Shown: piece by piece, positions 50,701 through 60,622 of the stretch | Layout: each line of letters starts with the position of its first letter | How positions within the stretch are numbered: position 1 is the stretch's first letter | Origin: Yoonia sp. G8-12 | Lineage (GTDB): Bacteria; Pseudomonadota; Alphaproteobacteria; Rhodobacterales; Rhodobacteraceae | Length of the DNA: 64,000 nucleotides | Direction of reading: 5' to 3' | Assembly: GCF_038443675.1 (NCBI RefSeq) | Contig: NZ_CP151762.1 | Span: 2,976,001 to 3,040,000, forward strand | The notes under the pieces: model-generated | What the model was told of the DNA's origin: nothing | What the model saw: only the letters and a program-made list of their open reading frames with translations | Database searches by the model: none | Program-made: the position numbers and the translations under genes

Positions 50701-50746
50701 CAGCCGTTTCTGATGTGGGATCGCTGATCGCGTTACCTGTACTCAT
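47730..50746 (-). pseudogene. Class III nucleotide cyclase-AAA ATPase-TPR protein, frameshifted
   Basis: A very large signalling protein (1005 residues when repaired). The N-terminal class III cyclase domain (about 20-180) has both metal-binding aspartates, in FMDIVGFSTIA and YLGDGVVALFG. An ATPase domain follows, with Walker A IGQAGIGKSALARHL (about 235) and Walker B LLIFEDLHWLDNAS. The rest is a long helical, TPR-like region. The frame breaks in a run of six C at 48322-48327 (plus strand). One extra base turns PWVQIWGA-stop into PWVQIWGGVALFYAGHQDA and continues to 47730. The 809-residue first piece still holds cyclase and ATPase. Overlaps the Crp-type gene. Confidence 0.85.
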
Positions 50747-50840
50747 GCGGCTGACACTATATGCGTGTTTTCAGCGCTTCCAAGCGCCGAATGCGTGTAA
50801 TTCGGGTACGATGCACCGGGCGGTCGTTTGAGATCCGGTT

Positions 50841-51614
50841 TTACTTGCCTTGCCAGACCGGCGCCCGTTTTTCGATAAACGCACGCGCGCCTTCGGCGGC
50901 GTCTGCGGTTTGCCCGATTTCATGGATTATTTTATCATTGGCGGGCCAGTGGGCGGCATCATTTTGCGCAAGTGCCTGATTGGCGATTGCAAGCGTGTGT
51001 CGGACGGCAAGCGGGGCGTTTGCGGCGATCTGGGCGGCAATGCTATGGGCGGTTTGCAAGGCGCTGCCATCGGCGGTGACGCGGTTGATCACACCCCAGT
51101 CAGCAGCCTCTTGTGCGCTGAATGCTTGGCCCGTTAGCAGGATTTCATTGGCGCGCACACGGGGGATCGAAACGGGCAGGCGCACGGCACCACCCGCGCC
51201 CGGGATCAGGCCGATACGGACTTCGGGCAGGGCAAATTGGGCAGAGGCCCCCGCGACCGCCAGATCACAGGCCAACATCATTTCAAAGCCGCCTGCCAAG
51301 GCCGCCCCTTCGACGGCGGCGATGACCGGTTTGATGCGGGGCCGTTTGACGAAGCCGCCAAAGCCATATTCGCCGAACAGGATTGTGTCGCCTGCACCGC
51401 CTGCAAAGGCCTTCAGGTCCATGCCCGCACAAAAAAGCGCACCTGCACCGGTGAGGATCGCGACGCGTACATCAGGGTCCGCCTCGACCCGGTCAAAAGC
51501 GGCGCGGATGGCGTCGCACACCTCTGGATTGATTGCATTCCGCTGATCGGGACGGTTCAGCGTGACCGTCGCGATACCATTTTCGCTATGATAGAGGACG
51601 ACATCATTGCTCAT
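50841..51614 (-). CDS. Enoyl-CoA hydratase/isomerase family protein
   Basis: A crotonase-fold enzyme of 257 residues. Both hydratase glutamates appear conserved: one in LAGGFEMMLACDLA and one in ALPEVRIGLIPGAGG. The oxyanion region is AGALFCAGMDLKAF. It likely adds water across a 2-enoyl-CoA. Its start overlaps the acyl-CoA synthetase stop by 11 bases, so the two form one unit for activation and breakdown of a carboxylic acid. Confidence 0.9.
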   Translation of the reverse strand: MSNDVVLYHSENGIATVTLNRPDQRNAINPEVCDAIRAAFDRVEADPDVRVAILTGAGALFCAGMDLKAFAGGAGDTILFGEYGFGGFVKRPRIKPVIAAVEGAALAGGFEMMLACDLAVAGASAQFALPEVRIGLIPGAGGAVRLPVSIPRVRANEILLTGQAFSAQEAADWGVINRVTADGSALQTAHSIAAQIAANAPLAVRHTLAIANQALAQNDAAHWPANDKIIHEIGQTADAAEGARAFIEKRAPVWQGK

Positions 51615-53247
51615 TTTCGGCTTCCTTTGTGGCCCGCGCCCGCAGGTCTGCGCGGATGATTTTGCCGGTCGTGGTCATTGGCATATCGTCAATAAAACGC
51701 ACAACGCGGGGGAATTCATAGGCGGCAAGTTTGGTTTTGACGTGGGTGGCGATAGCTTCCGCCAGATCAGCCGAACCCTCAAAGCCCGCCGCAAGCTGGA
51801 TATAGGCCGCAACGACCGACCCCCGGATTGGGTCTGGTTTGCCAACGACACCCGCCAACTGAACGGCGGGGTGGGTCAGAAGACAGTCCTCGATTTCGGC
51901 AGGGCCGATGCGGTAGCCGCCGGAACTGATGATATCGTCGTCGCGGCCGATGAATTGCAGGCGACCGGTGGGCGTTTTGCAGCCCTTGTCGCCAGTTAGC
52001 AGCCATTTTTCGCCCGCGATTTCGAAGAATTTTTTGGCCGTGGCTTCGGGGTTGTTCCAATAGCGCAGGAACATCACTGGATCGGGCGCGCGTACGGCGA
52101 TGCTGCCTTCTTGATCTGTCTTGCAAAAGGTGCCGTTGTTTTCGTCCACAACATCAACACGGTGGCCGGGTACCGCGAACCCCATGACGCCAGGTTCGGC
52201 GGGCTCCAGTGCGGCACAGGATGACACGATCATATTGCACTCGGTCTGGCCGTAGAATTCGTTGATGGTGGTGCCGAACACCTGCTGGCCCCACGCGATC
52301 AGTTCCTTGCCCAAGGTTTCGCCACCCGATGCGACCGAGCGGAGAGGAACGGGTTCTGCCGGCGTATCCAGACGCATCAGTTTCAGCGCGGTGGGCGGTA
52401 GAAAGACATTCTGGATGCCGTGGTCGCGGATCAAGTCGAATGCGGCTTTGGCTGTAAATTTGCGGAAGCGGCAGGCCACAACCGGCACGCCGTGGTGCAG
52501 CGCAGGCATCAGCACATCAAGCAACCCGCCGATCCATGCCCAATCAGCGGGTGTCCAGATTTTATCACCAGGTTGGGGAAAGAAATCGTGGCTCATTTCC
52601 ACGCCGGGCAAATGGCCAAGCAAAACGCGGTGCGCGTGCAATGCGCCTTTGGGCGCGCCTGTTGTGCCGGAGGTGTAGATCAGGATCGCGGGATCGTCTG
52701 CTTTGGTCGGGTGGGCGGTGAAATCGGTGGATTGGGTGTCGCAGAGCGCGTGAAAACTGGCGGCTTGTCCTTGCGCGCCGTCGATACTGATCACCTGTCG
52801 CAGAGCGGGCAATTCCGCCCGCAATTCCGCGATCACCTGCGCATTTGCGCTGTTGGTAATGATCGCGCTGGCCCCTGAATCCCGCAGCCTGTGGAGCAGT
52901 GCCTCAGGCCCGAAAAGTGTAAAGAGCGGCAGTGAAATGCAACCCATTTTCGTGATCGCCACATGCGACACGGCGGTTTCAAAACATTGCGGTAGCAAGA
53001 CCGCTATCCTGTCGCCCGAAGTCGCGGTTTGTGACAAGGCATTGGCAAGCTGGTTGGACCGGTCACGCAGATCCGCGAAACTGTACTTTGTAGCGATACC
53101 TTCGGCATCAATGTCAATAATCGCACAACAGTCAGGCGTCTGATCCGCGTGCCTGTCGCAAATATCGACGCCAATGTTGTAATTTTCAGGGATAAGCCAC
53201 CTAAAGCGATCCCGGGTCTCGGCGATGGTTGTGTGTTTTTTCAGCAT
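51604..53247 (-). CDS. AMP-binding acyl-CoA synthetase
   Basis: An adenylate-forming acyl-CoA ligase of 547 residues. The P-loop is ILIYTSGTTGAPKGALHAHR near residue 185; INEFYGQTECN is the substrate-pocket motif; GDKGCKT and DDDIISSGGYRIGPAEIE form the hinge; and the catalytic lysine is in TTTGKIIRADLR near the end. It resembles medium-chain fatty acid or aromatic acid CoA ligases. ATG 53247 is chosen for family fit, although no good ribosome-binding site precedes it and a strong palindrome sits only 11 bases upstream. Overlaps the hydratase gene downstream. Confidence 0.9.
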   Translation of the reverse strand: MLKKHTTIAETRDRFRWLIPENYNIGVDICDRHADQTPDCCAIIDIDAEGIATKYSFADLRDRSNQLANALSQTATSGDRIAVLLPQCFETAVSHVAITKMGCISLPLFTLFGPEALLHRLRDSGASAIITNSANAQVIAELRAELPALRQVISIDGAQGQAASFHALCDTQSTDFTAHPTKADDPAILIYTSGTTGAPKGALHAHRVLLGHLPGVEMSHDFFPQPGDKIWTPADWAWIGGLLDVLMPALHHGVPVVACRFRKFTAKAAFDLIRDHGIQNVFLPPTALKLMRLDTPAEPVPLRSVASGGETLGKELIAWGQQVFGTTINEFYGQTECNMIVSSCAALEPAEPGVMGFAVPGHRVDVVDENNGTFCKTDQEGSIAVRAPDPVMFLRYWNNPEATAKKFFEIAGEKWLLTGDKGCKTPTGRLQFIGRDDDIISSGGYRIGPAEIEDCLLTHPAVQLAGVVGKPDPIRGSVVAAYIQLAAGFEGSADLAEAIATHVKTKLAAYEFPRVVRFIDDMPMTTTGKIIRADLRARATKEAENEQ

Positions 53248-53258
53248 GATTTGCGATA

Positions 53259-53278
53259 AATTGAACGTCTGTTCAATT
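53259..53278. promoter_or_regulatory. Operator-like palindrome before the acyl-CoA synthetase gene
   Basis: AATTGAAC and GTTCAATT arms flank GTCT. Eight perfect base pairs per arm and a four-base centre are typical of TetR-family operators, many of which control acyl-CoA metabolism. It lies 11 bases ahead of the synthetase ATG, where a bound repressor would block transcription start. No TetR gene is in the window. Confidence 0.6.
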
Positions 53279-53440
53279 ACTGTCAAATAAAGAACACAAT
53301 CGGTCAATCTTTTGTGGGCGCGTGGGTGCAAGATTTGCGTTTTGCCCAAGAAAATTCATGCCCTAGTTTGCCACAAAAGACTTTGCTTGCTGACGCACAT
53401 TCGCCCAAATTTTGCCACCTGCCGGGAATACGGAAGTAGC

Positions 53441-54103
53441 ATGCGTATCTTGATTGCCGAAGACGAGCCTGTGCTCGCAAGCCAACTGAAAAAAACACTG
53501 GTGTCCGAGGGGCTCGCCGTTGACGTGGCCGTCGACGGGGCCGAAGCACAGTATCTTGGCGAAACCGAACCCTATGATGTGATGATCTTGGACCTTGGCC
53601 TGCCCATTCGGGATGGCCTGACGGTGCTGAAGAATTTGCGCAGTGGCGGCAATGATACCTCGATTTTGATCCTGACGGCGCGCAACGACTGGACGGACCG
53701 CGTCGACGGTCTTGATGCCGGTGCCGATGATTACCTGACCAAGCCGTTTCATATGGCTGAACTGTCGGCGCGGGTGCGTGCCCTGATCCGCCGCAAGGCC
53801 GGAAAAACAACGCCTGTGTTCTCGAAAGATGAGGTAACGTTTGACACGCGCACCAATCAGGTGATGGTTCAGGGTATTCCGACCAATCTGACCTCGCAGG
53901 AAATCGCTGTGCTGTCCTATCTCTTCCACAACTCGGGGCGGCTTGTGTCGCGGACGGAACTGTCCGACCACATCTATCAGCATGAAGGCGACCGCGATTC
54001 CAATACGATCGCTGTCTTTGTGAACCGGTTGCGCAAGAAACTGGGCAGTGACCTGATCGAGACCGTGCGCGGCAGAGGCTACGTCATCAAAGCAACCGCA
54101 TGA
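53441..54103 (+). CDS. OmpR/PhoP-type response regulator
   Basis: A 220-residue two-component regulator. The receiver domain shows MRILIAEDEPVLASQ, the phosphorylated aspartate in MILDLGLPIRDG, and the switch lysine in DYLTKPFHMAEL. The C-terminal winged helix is OmpR-type (VLSYLFHNSGRLVSRTEL, NTIAVFVNRLRKKLG, RGRGYVIKA). The start is ATG 53441; the open frame upstream is not family-like. It overlaps the histidine kinase gene by four bases (54100-54103) and resembles PhoP/FeuP systems. Confidence 0.92.
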   Translation: MRILIAEDEPVLASQLKKTLVSEGLAVDVAVDGAEAQYLGETEPYDVMILDLGLPIRDGLTVLKNLRSGGNDTSILILTARNDWTDRVDGLDAGADDYLTKPFHMAELSARVRALIRRKAGKTTPVFSKDEVTFDTRTNQVMVQGIPTNLTSQEIAVLSYLFHNSGRLVSRTELSDHIYQHEGDRDSNTIAVFVNRLRKKLGSDLIETVRGRGYVIKATA

Positions 54104-55451
54104 CCTCGTTACGCGCCCGCGCAGTGACGGGGGCATTCTTTGGGCTGTCGCAATCATTGTTTTGGGTTTGGCGGGCCTGTCGTCCTACATGACATCGCAG
54201 GCGCAAGCCCGTTTTCTTGACGTTTTGGAGACCCGCCATTCGCAGGCTGTCGTTGCCGTTTCAAACAATAGCGATACCACCGTCGGTCTTGAACGCGCCA
54301 TTGGTGATCTGGTTTATCAGGTGCCACTGTCGGGCCAGTACTGGCAGGTCCAGACAGATGACGGCACGGTCTATGCCTCGCCATCCTTGGGGGAGGCGCG
54401 TTTGCCGGCACCGAATGGGCGCTCGGAAATTGCCTTGCGGCGCGAATTCGTGGGCCCCGGCAACGAATCCCTTTTCGCAATTGGCCAGTGGATTCCGGTT
54501 CGTGATGGATCGCTTTGGCATGTGCAGGTGGCCTCGTCCTTGCAAAGCTTTGATGAAGAACAGATGGACCTGCGGCGCACGCTTCTCACCGCCTTTGCCT
54601 TTGTCGCCTTTATGGGCGTTCTGGGCGCGTTGACCCAAGTTGCGGTAGTGTTGCAGCCGCTGAACAAGTTGCGGCAGGACGTTTCCGGCAAATGGGAACA
54701 GGATGGCGGAATGAAGGTGGCCGACTATCCGGTTGAAGTTGCCCCCTTGGTTAATGACATCAACACGCTGATGGAGCGCAACCGCGATATCATGCGCCGT
54801 TCCCGCAGGCAGGCCGCTGACCTTGCCCATGCGATCAAAACGCCGTCGGCAATCATGCGTAATGAACTGGATACGCTGATCTTGAATGGTCATGACGTGC
54901 AAGAAGCCGTTGATGCGCTGGACCGGTTGGATGCCCAACTCAAACGGTCTTTTGCCCGGATGCGCGCCGATGGCACCGACAGCACGATGGGCGTGGCCAC
55001 ACCGCTGGATATCGCCCTTGGCCGGATGCAGCGCGCCTTCACGGCTCTTGCGGAAAATAAGGGCAAAACATTTACCGCGACGTTTGAGGGCGGAATGCGC
55101 GTGCGCATGGATCAAAGCGATTTTGAAGAGGTGATGGGCAATCTCTTGGACAACGCATTGAATTGGGCCGCTTCTGAGGTGCGATTGAATGCGGAGCTGT
55201 CCAAAGACGGTCAGATCATGATCGCCATCACTGATGATGGCCCCGGCATTCCCAAGGAAGAAATCGCAAAAGCAACCCAAAGCGGACAGCGGCTTGATAC
55301 ATCAAAGCCCGGGACAGGTCTTGGCCTCGCGATTGCGCATGATCTTGTGCATGCCTACGGCGGAAAAATCCTCCTGTCCAAGGCTGAGGCGCTTGGCGGG
55401 TTGGCTGTGCACCTGCGTTTGCCCGTCGCCGCCGCGAAACGGGCTGTCTAA
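54100..55451 (+). pseudogene. Sensor histidine kinase (PhoQ/FeuQ-like), frameshifted near N-terminus
   Basis: The partner kinase of the response regulator. From ATG 54100 it begins MTSLRARAVTG, then the frame breaks in a run of five G at 54129-54133. One extra G gives GGILWAVAIIVLGLAGLSS, the first membrane helix, and a 450-residue protein. Downstream are a periplasmic sensor segment, a second helix (about residues 165-185), the phospho-acceptor box DLAHAIKTPSAIMRNE, the N-box VMGNLLDNALNWA, and the G-boxes DDGPGIP and GTGLGLAIAHD. Without repair, translation would have to begin at an internal codon and lose the first helix. Confidence 0.87.
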
Positions 55452-56436
55452 CCACGGTTGAAAAGCCCGCTCATCGCGCGCCCGACAAGGCCGCTGACCG
55501 AAGGTTTTTGGCGGCATGGAATGGCAGCGGGCGGCACACCTCAATCGCGGCGACGCCGACACGCGCGGTAAGTGCGCCGTTGATCACCCCTTCGCCGAAC
55601 CTGCGCGACACTTTGGACAGCACCCCGCCACCTGCGACCGATCCGATCAGATCATCGCCCACCGCAACCGCGCCTGTGGCGACCAGATGCGTAAGGACAG
55701 TACGCGTCAGCCGCCAACTACCCAAGGTGCCGGACCGCCCACCGTAGATTTCGGCAATCCGCCGAATCATCCGCAGGTTTGCAGTGAGTGCAGTAAAGAG
55801 ATCAGCGAGGGCTAGCGGCACGATGGCGGTGACGGTGGCCACTTGGCGTGCCGCGGCCTCTACCTCGCGCTGGGCGCGGGCGTCGAGCGGTGTCAGCAGT
55901 GTGGTTTCCGCCAAACCTAACAGCCCATCCGCGTCGAGCACCTCGCCTTGGCGCGATGTCAGCTCCGCCCGCCCCCATGCGGTATCGTCGCGATTGCGAT
56001 AGAGTTTTTCCAGCGCAATGACGACGCCGCGCGCCGCTTTGAGATCGTGTGAAATAAGCGCTGCGTGCGCCTGATGTTGGATTTGATCAAGTTTGCGCAA
56101 GCGGCCAAAGGCGGCCAGTTCGCGCAGGGCGATGATGGCGAGCACGAGAATCAAGAGTGCGACCAAAGCGGTCGCGATGCCGCCAAGGATCGGGGAGCGT
56201 GCCAAGAGGCTGTTCACGTAATCCCAAGCGGCCAATGACGCCACAAACCCGACAAGCGCTATGGTCACGGACCAGAACCACCGCGCCAGCCGCGAGGGAC
56301 GCCGTGTTGCGAGTGCCGCCACCTGCTGCATGGCCACGCCCTGCGGTATGTCAGGATCGTCCTGAACAGGGGGTGCCATGCTGGGTTGCGCCGCCTCGGC
56401 GCCTTCGAGGTCGATAAGTACAGGACCGCGGGTCAT
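55448..56436 (-). pseudogene. TIGR01620/DUF697 membrane protein, frameshifted at C-terminus
   Basis: A YcjF-like inner-membrane protein with two adjacent helices (about residues 54-105; FWSVTIALVGFVASLAAW and GIATALVALLILVLAIIAL) and a DUF697-type C-terminal domain (TRTVLTHLVATGAVAVGDDL). The last part breaks in a run of five T at 55505-55509 (plus strand). One extra base changes AAKNLRSAALSGAR-stop into AAKKPSVSGLVGRAMSGLF and ends at 55448 with 329 residues. Because only the tail is lost, the protein could still function even if the shift is real. Its start overlaps the ycjX-like stop (ATGA). Confidence 0.85.
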
Positions 56437-57845
56437 AGCCGGTCTCCGAAAAGGAACTGCGCGGCTTTATCCAGCCGGATGTGGGGTGGTCCGTCGCCCG
56501 GTCTGCGCGTCAAAGGGGCCGGTGCAAAGTTTATGATGCTGTAATCTGCATCCAGCCATTTGTCGGATCCTTGGCGTGCGGGTGTGAGCAGATGCGCGGG
56601 ATCGTCGGGCAGCTTGCCGGGATAGAATGCCGCCTGTTTGTTGGTATCGAGCAGGCGGCCACGGACCACATCGAGGGGCCCGTCTTTGTGGTCAACCGTT
56701 TCTTCCACGGTCGTGCGCAGCGCTGCAATCGACATGGCCGCGGTCTGTGCGCCCGCAAAATCGGCGCGGTCTTTGGCCTCGCGCAAGAGGGCCTCGGCGA
56801 TGGCGGTCAGTTGCGGGTGTTGGCTGTGGTGCAGGTGATCTGCCTTCGTGGCGGCGAAAAGGATTTTTTCAACGCGGCGACCCTGGAAAATGCGGGTCAG
56901 AAAGGCGTTGCGCCCGGGCCGGAACGCCCCAAGGATGCGTGCCATCGCGTTGCGTAGATCATCAAGGGCTGCGGGCCCTGCGTGGATCGCGCCCAGTACA
57001 TCGACCAGCACGATCTGGCGGTCGATCTTGGCGAAATGATCCTGAAAGAAAGGTCGCACGATATTGCGTTTGTAGCTTTCAAAGCGCCGCTCGAATTCGC
57101 GGCCCAGTGACCCACGCGGATAGCGCGCGTCGGGCAGTGGTGCGAAGGTCAGCACCGGCGAGCCGGCAAGATCACCGGGCAGCAGGAACCGCCCCGGCGA
57201 GCAATCAGAAAAGCCTGCTTCGCGCGCCTCTCGCAGGTGTGCGGTGAATCGTTCAGCCAGAACCAATGCTTCGGGTTCGTCAAGCGGCACTGTGGGATCG
57301 ACGCCCGCAACAAGTGCCACATAGTCATCCCCTCCCGGCCGACCTTTGGCGCGCGCCAACGCGGCCTTTGACCATTGCGCATAGCTTTGATCCAGAAGCC
57401 CAAGATCCAGCAGCCATTCACCGGGGTAATCCATGATGTCGATATGCACTGTGCGTGGCCCCGTCAAACCGGACAAAAGCCCGCTGGGCTGCACCCGCAA
57501 TGACAGGCGGAGTTCGCTGATTTGGCGGGTGCCTTGGGGCCAGCTGGGTTCAGGCGCTGTGAGTTGGGCAAGGTAGGCCTCGTAGGCAAAGCGCGGCACG
57601 GTGTCGTCGGGCTGGGGTTGCAGATAGGCGGTGCGGATCGCGCCGTTGGCGGCGGCCTCAAGCTGGGGCATGCGCCCGCGATCCATCAGGTTAGCCACCA
57701 GCGAGGTGATGAAAACGGTTTTGCCTGCGCGCGACAGTCCTGTCACCCCAAGCCGGATCACCGGATCGCTGAAAGGGGCGGTGAGTGTATCGCTCACACC
57801 TTCGAAGGTGCGGGTGATCTGATCTGCGATTGTCGAGATGACCAA
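56433..57845 (-). CDS. YcjX-like P-loop GTPase (DUF463)
   Basis: A 470-residue YcjX/DUF463 protein, a stress-linked P-loop protein of uncertain function. The Walker A motif is GVTGLSRAGKTVFITSLVAN near residue 33, and IDIMDYPGEWLLDLGLL is the switch region. The C-terminal part has KADHLHHSQHPQL. The start is TTG 57845, with AAAGGG upstream. It is followed with a four-base overlap by the TIGR01620 gene, its usual partner. Confidence 0.88.
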   Translation of the reverse strand: MVISTIADQITRTFEGVSDTLTAPFSDPVIRLGVTGLSRAGKTVFITSLVANLMDRGRMPQLEAAANGAIRTAYLQPQPDDTVPRFAYEAYLAQLTAPEPSWPQGTRQISELRLSLRVQPSGLLSGLTGPRTVHIDIMDYPGEWLLDLGLLDQSYAQWSKAALARAKGRPGGDDYVALVAGVDPTVPLDEPEALVLAERFTAHLREAREAGFSDCSPGRFLLPGDLAGSPVLTFAPLPDARYPRGSLGREFERRFESYKRNIVRPFFQDHFAKIDRQIVLVDVLGAIHAGPAALDDLRNAMARILGAFRPGRNAFLTRIFQGRRVEKILFAATKADHLHHSQHPQLTAIAEALLREAKDRADFAGAQTAAMSIAALRTTVEETVDHKDGPLDVVRGRLLDTNKQAAFYPGKLPDDPAHLLTPARQGSDKWLDADYSIINFAPAPLTRRPGDGPPHIRLDKAAQFLFGDRL

Positions 57846-57939
57846 AACGGGCCCTTTCAGTACTTTGCTTGAAGATAGGTATCACGCCACAGGATGTGTA
57901 GGGATTGATTTTGGCTGTTGCGCGCCCTAATCGGGTCCA

Positions 57940-58707
57940 ATGCCCCGCTATGCCCTTCTTGTTGAATATCACGGCGCACCTTTTGCAGGGTGGCAGCGGC
58001 AGAATTACCAGCCGTCCGTACAAGGCGCGATCGAGGCGGCATTGGCCAAACTAGAGCCGCGCGCCCACACCATCGCCGCCGCTGGGCGCACCGATGCGGG
58101 TGTCCATGCAACGGGTCAGGTGGCCCATTGCGATATGGAGCGGGATTGGGACCCGTTTCGTTTGTCGGAGGCGTTGAATTTTCACCTCAAACCGGCACCT
58201 GTCGCGATTTTGCAATGCGCAAAGGTCGCTGACGATTGGCATGCACGGTTTGATGCGGTTGAACGACGGTATCTCTTTCGCCTGATGGCGCGCCGTGCGC
58301 CGCTGACGTCAGAGGCGGGCCAGATGTGGCGGGTCAATCACCCGCTGGATGCTGCTGCGATGCAGGCGGGGGCGGATCAGTTGTTGGGCAGTCATGATTT
58401 TACGACTTTCCGGTCCTCGATCTGTCAGGCAAAAAGCCCTGTGAAGACGTTGGATGAGCTGCGCGTTGAAGTCGTGCCGCGTGCGCATGGCACCGAATAC
58501 CGCTTTCATGTGCGCGCCAGATCATTCCTGCACAATCAGGTACGCAGCTTTGTTGGCACGCTTGAACGGGTCGGTGCAGGGGCATGGACGCCGGACGATG
58601 TGGGGACGGCTTTGGCGGCCAAGGATCGCAGTGCCTGCGGGCCGGTTTGTCCGCCGCAGGGGCTCTATCTGGCGGGGGTGACCTACCCTGAAAATCCGTT
58701 TGTTTGA
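57940..58707 (+). CDS. truA: tRNA pseudouridine(38-40) synthase
   Basis: TruA converts uridines 38-40 of the tRNA anticodon arm to pseudouridine. It is 255 residues. The catalytic aspartate is in [15 protein letters not shown] near residue 52. Other blocks are [12 protein letters not shown] at the N-terminus, HDFTTFRSS and [22 protein letters not shown] 57940 is used. Divergent from ycjX. Confidence 0.96.
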   Translation: MPRYALLVEYHGAPFAGWQRQNYQPSVQGAIEAALAKLEPRAHTIAAAGRTDAGVHATGQVAHCDMERDWDPFRLSEALNFHLKPAPVAILQCAKVADDWHARFDAVERRYLFRLMARRAPLTSEAGQMWRVNHPLDAAAMQAGADQLLGSHDFTTFRSSICQAKSPVKTLDELRVEVVPRAHGTEYRFHVRARSFLHNQVRSFVGTLERVGAGAWTPDDVGTALAAKDRSACGPVCPPQGLYLAGVTYPENPFV

Positions 58708-58852
58708 GGCGGGCTTACCAAGACTTCGCTCGACGTGGGCCGAAAACAACTTATCATAACGAAGTGATTGGTAATTTGGGCCTGACACCATTAGACCGCC
58801 AGAAAGTTGCCAAAAAGAAGGGCCAATCCGACGTTGGAGGCGCGGTAAAGAC

Positions 58853-60622
58853 ATGTTGAAACGTTACTGCGCAATTGCCTTTGTTTGTGCCACCACTGCC
58901 AACGCGCAAGAGGTTCGTTTGGTTTCTGATGCGGCCCGAAGTGCATTGAATGATGCCTCTTTGCTGCGCGCTTTGGAAGACGACGCCGCCCCGCAGGACT
59001 ATATCGCCGCCGCCCGTGCCGACTATCGCCGCTTGCTGACGGCGCTTTATGCGTCTGGATATTACGGTGGCTCCATTTCGATCACCGTTGATGGTATCGA
59101 GGCGGCCAATATTGCGCCGCTGGATGCGCCCGATGCGATCCGCGAGGTTGTCATCACGGTTGAGCCTGGTGACCGGTTTACCTTTGGTGATGTGCAAATT
59201 TTCCCTTTGCCACCGCAAACTACGCTGCTGGAAGACCTTGGTCCGCGTCGCACGGCGGAATCCCCTGAAATCGGGGCTGTGGTGCGCGACGGGATCAGCA
59301 GTTGGCGCGATCTGGGTTATGCCAAGACGCGCGTCGTCGATCAAAGGATCATTGCACGGCATGCCGATGCCAAACTGGATGTGAATGTAGCACTTGATAC
59401 TGGCCCGCGTTTACAGTTTGGGCCACTGTCGGTTTCGGGGAACCGCAACGTCAGCGATGACCGTATTCGCGAAATTGCAGGGCTGCCTGTGGGTGAGGTG
59501 TTTTCACCGCAAGAAATGGCCGCTGCCGAGCGACGCTTGCGCCGGACTGGGACCTTTGCAAGCGTTGCCCTTGCCGAAGATGACCAGATTGGACCCGATG
59601 ATACCCTGCCGATCAGCGCGCAAGTATCCGAGGCCAACCCACGCCGGATTGGTTTTGGGATCGAGCTATCGACGATTGAGGGGCTGACGCTGTCCTCGTT
59701 CTGGCTGCACCGGAATTTGCTGGGTGGTGCTGAACGCATCCGCGTGGATGCAGAAGTATCGGGCATCAGCGGTGAGACGGGCGGAATTGACTACCGTTTG
59801 GGCGGGACGTTTACCCGCCCCGCAACCTTTGGCGCAGATACAGATTACTTTCTGAGTGCCGAGATTTCCCGCGAGGACGAGCCGGAGTTTCTGATTGATA
59901 AAATCGGTTTTGAAACCGGCTTTTCGCGTATCCTGAGTGACGATCTGACTGTTCGTGCTGGTGTCGGTGTCCTGCGGGCGCGTGAAGAAACCGACCTTGA
60001 GACGCGTGAATATACGCTGTTCACCTTGCCAATGGATGCGACGCTGGACCGCCGCGATGATCCGTCGAATGCGTCGAACGGGTATTATCTGGATGTTGAC
60101 GCCACCCCGTTCATCAGCACCGACGGGGAAATCAGCGGTATGCAGCTTTATGGTGACGCACGTGGGTATGTGACCTTGGGCGAAGAAAATAGGCTGACAT
60201 TTGCCGGACGCCTGCAACTGGGCAGCGTTGTTGGCGCCGCTCTTGATGAAGCCCCTGCAGATTTTCTGTTCTATTCAGGCGGCGGCGGTACAGTTCGCGG
60301 GCAGGCCTATCAATCGTTGGGGATTGAGACGGTGCAGGGCCTAGAGACTGTGACAACTGGTGGCGCATCCTTCTTGGGTACGCAGCTTGAGGCGCGGTAT
60401 GCGATCCGCGAGAATATCTCGCTGGTCGGGTTTTATGATTTTGGACAGGTGGGTGCGGGGGCCTCTCCTTTCGATGACGCGGAATCGCATGCAGGTGCAG
60501 GAATTGGCCTAAGGTACAACACCGGGATCGGGCCGATCCGCCTTGATCTGGGCACACAGGCCAGTGGCGATAACGCAGGTCGGGACTTGCAAGTTTATAT
60601 CGGTATCGGACAAGCGTTTTGA
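58853..60622 (+). CDS. tamA: Translocation and assembly module outer-membrane protein TamA
   Basis: An Omp85-family protein that works with TamB in moving proteins or lipids to the outer membrane. It is 589 residues, with a signal peptide ending TTANAQ, POTRA domains (about 25-245, for example LQFGPLSVSGNRNVSDDRIR) and a C-terminal 16-strand barrel. GGGGTVRGQAYQSLG is the conserved loop-6 VRG motif near residue 480. The last strand ends in an aromatic (GIGQAF), as barrels do. It overlaps tamB by four bases. Confidence 0.92.
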   Translation: MLKRYCAIAFVCATTANAQEVRLVSDAARSALNDASLLRALEDDAAPQDYIAAARADYRRLLTALYASGYYGGSISITVDGIEAANIAPLDAPDAIREVVITVEPGDRFTFGDVQIFPLPPQTTLLEDLGPRRTAESPEIGAVVRDGISSWRDLGYAKTRVVDQRIIARHADAKLDVNVALDTGPRLQFGPLSVSGNRNVSDDRIREIAGLPVGEVFSPQEMAAAERRLRRTGTFASVALAEDDQIGPDDTLPISAQVSEANPRRIGFGIELSTIEGLTLSSFWLHRNLLGGAERIRVDAEVSGISGETGGIDYRLGGTFTRPATFGADTDYFLSAEISREDEPEFLIDKIGFETGFSRILSDDLTVRAGVGVLRAREETDLETREYTLFTLPMDATLDRRDDPSNASNGYYLDVDATPFISTDGEISGMQLYGDARGYVTLGEENRLTFAGRLQLGSVVGAALDEAPADFLFYSGGGGTVRGQAYQSLGIETVQGLETVTTGGASFLGTQLEARYAIRENISLVGFYDFGQVGAGASPFDDAESHAGAGIGLRYNTGIGPIRLDLGTQASGDNAGRDLQVYIGIGQAF

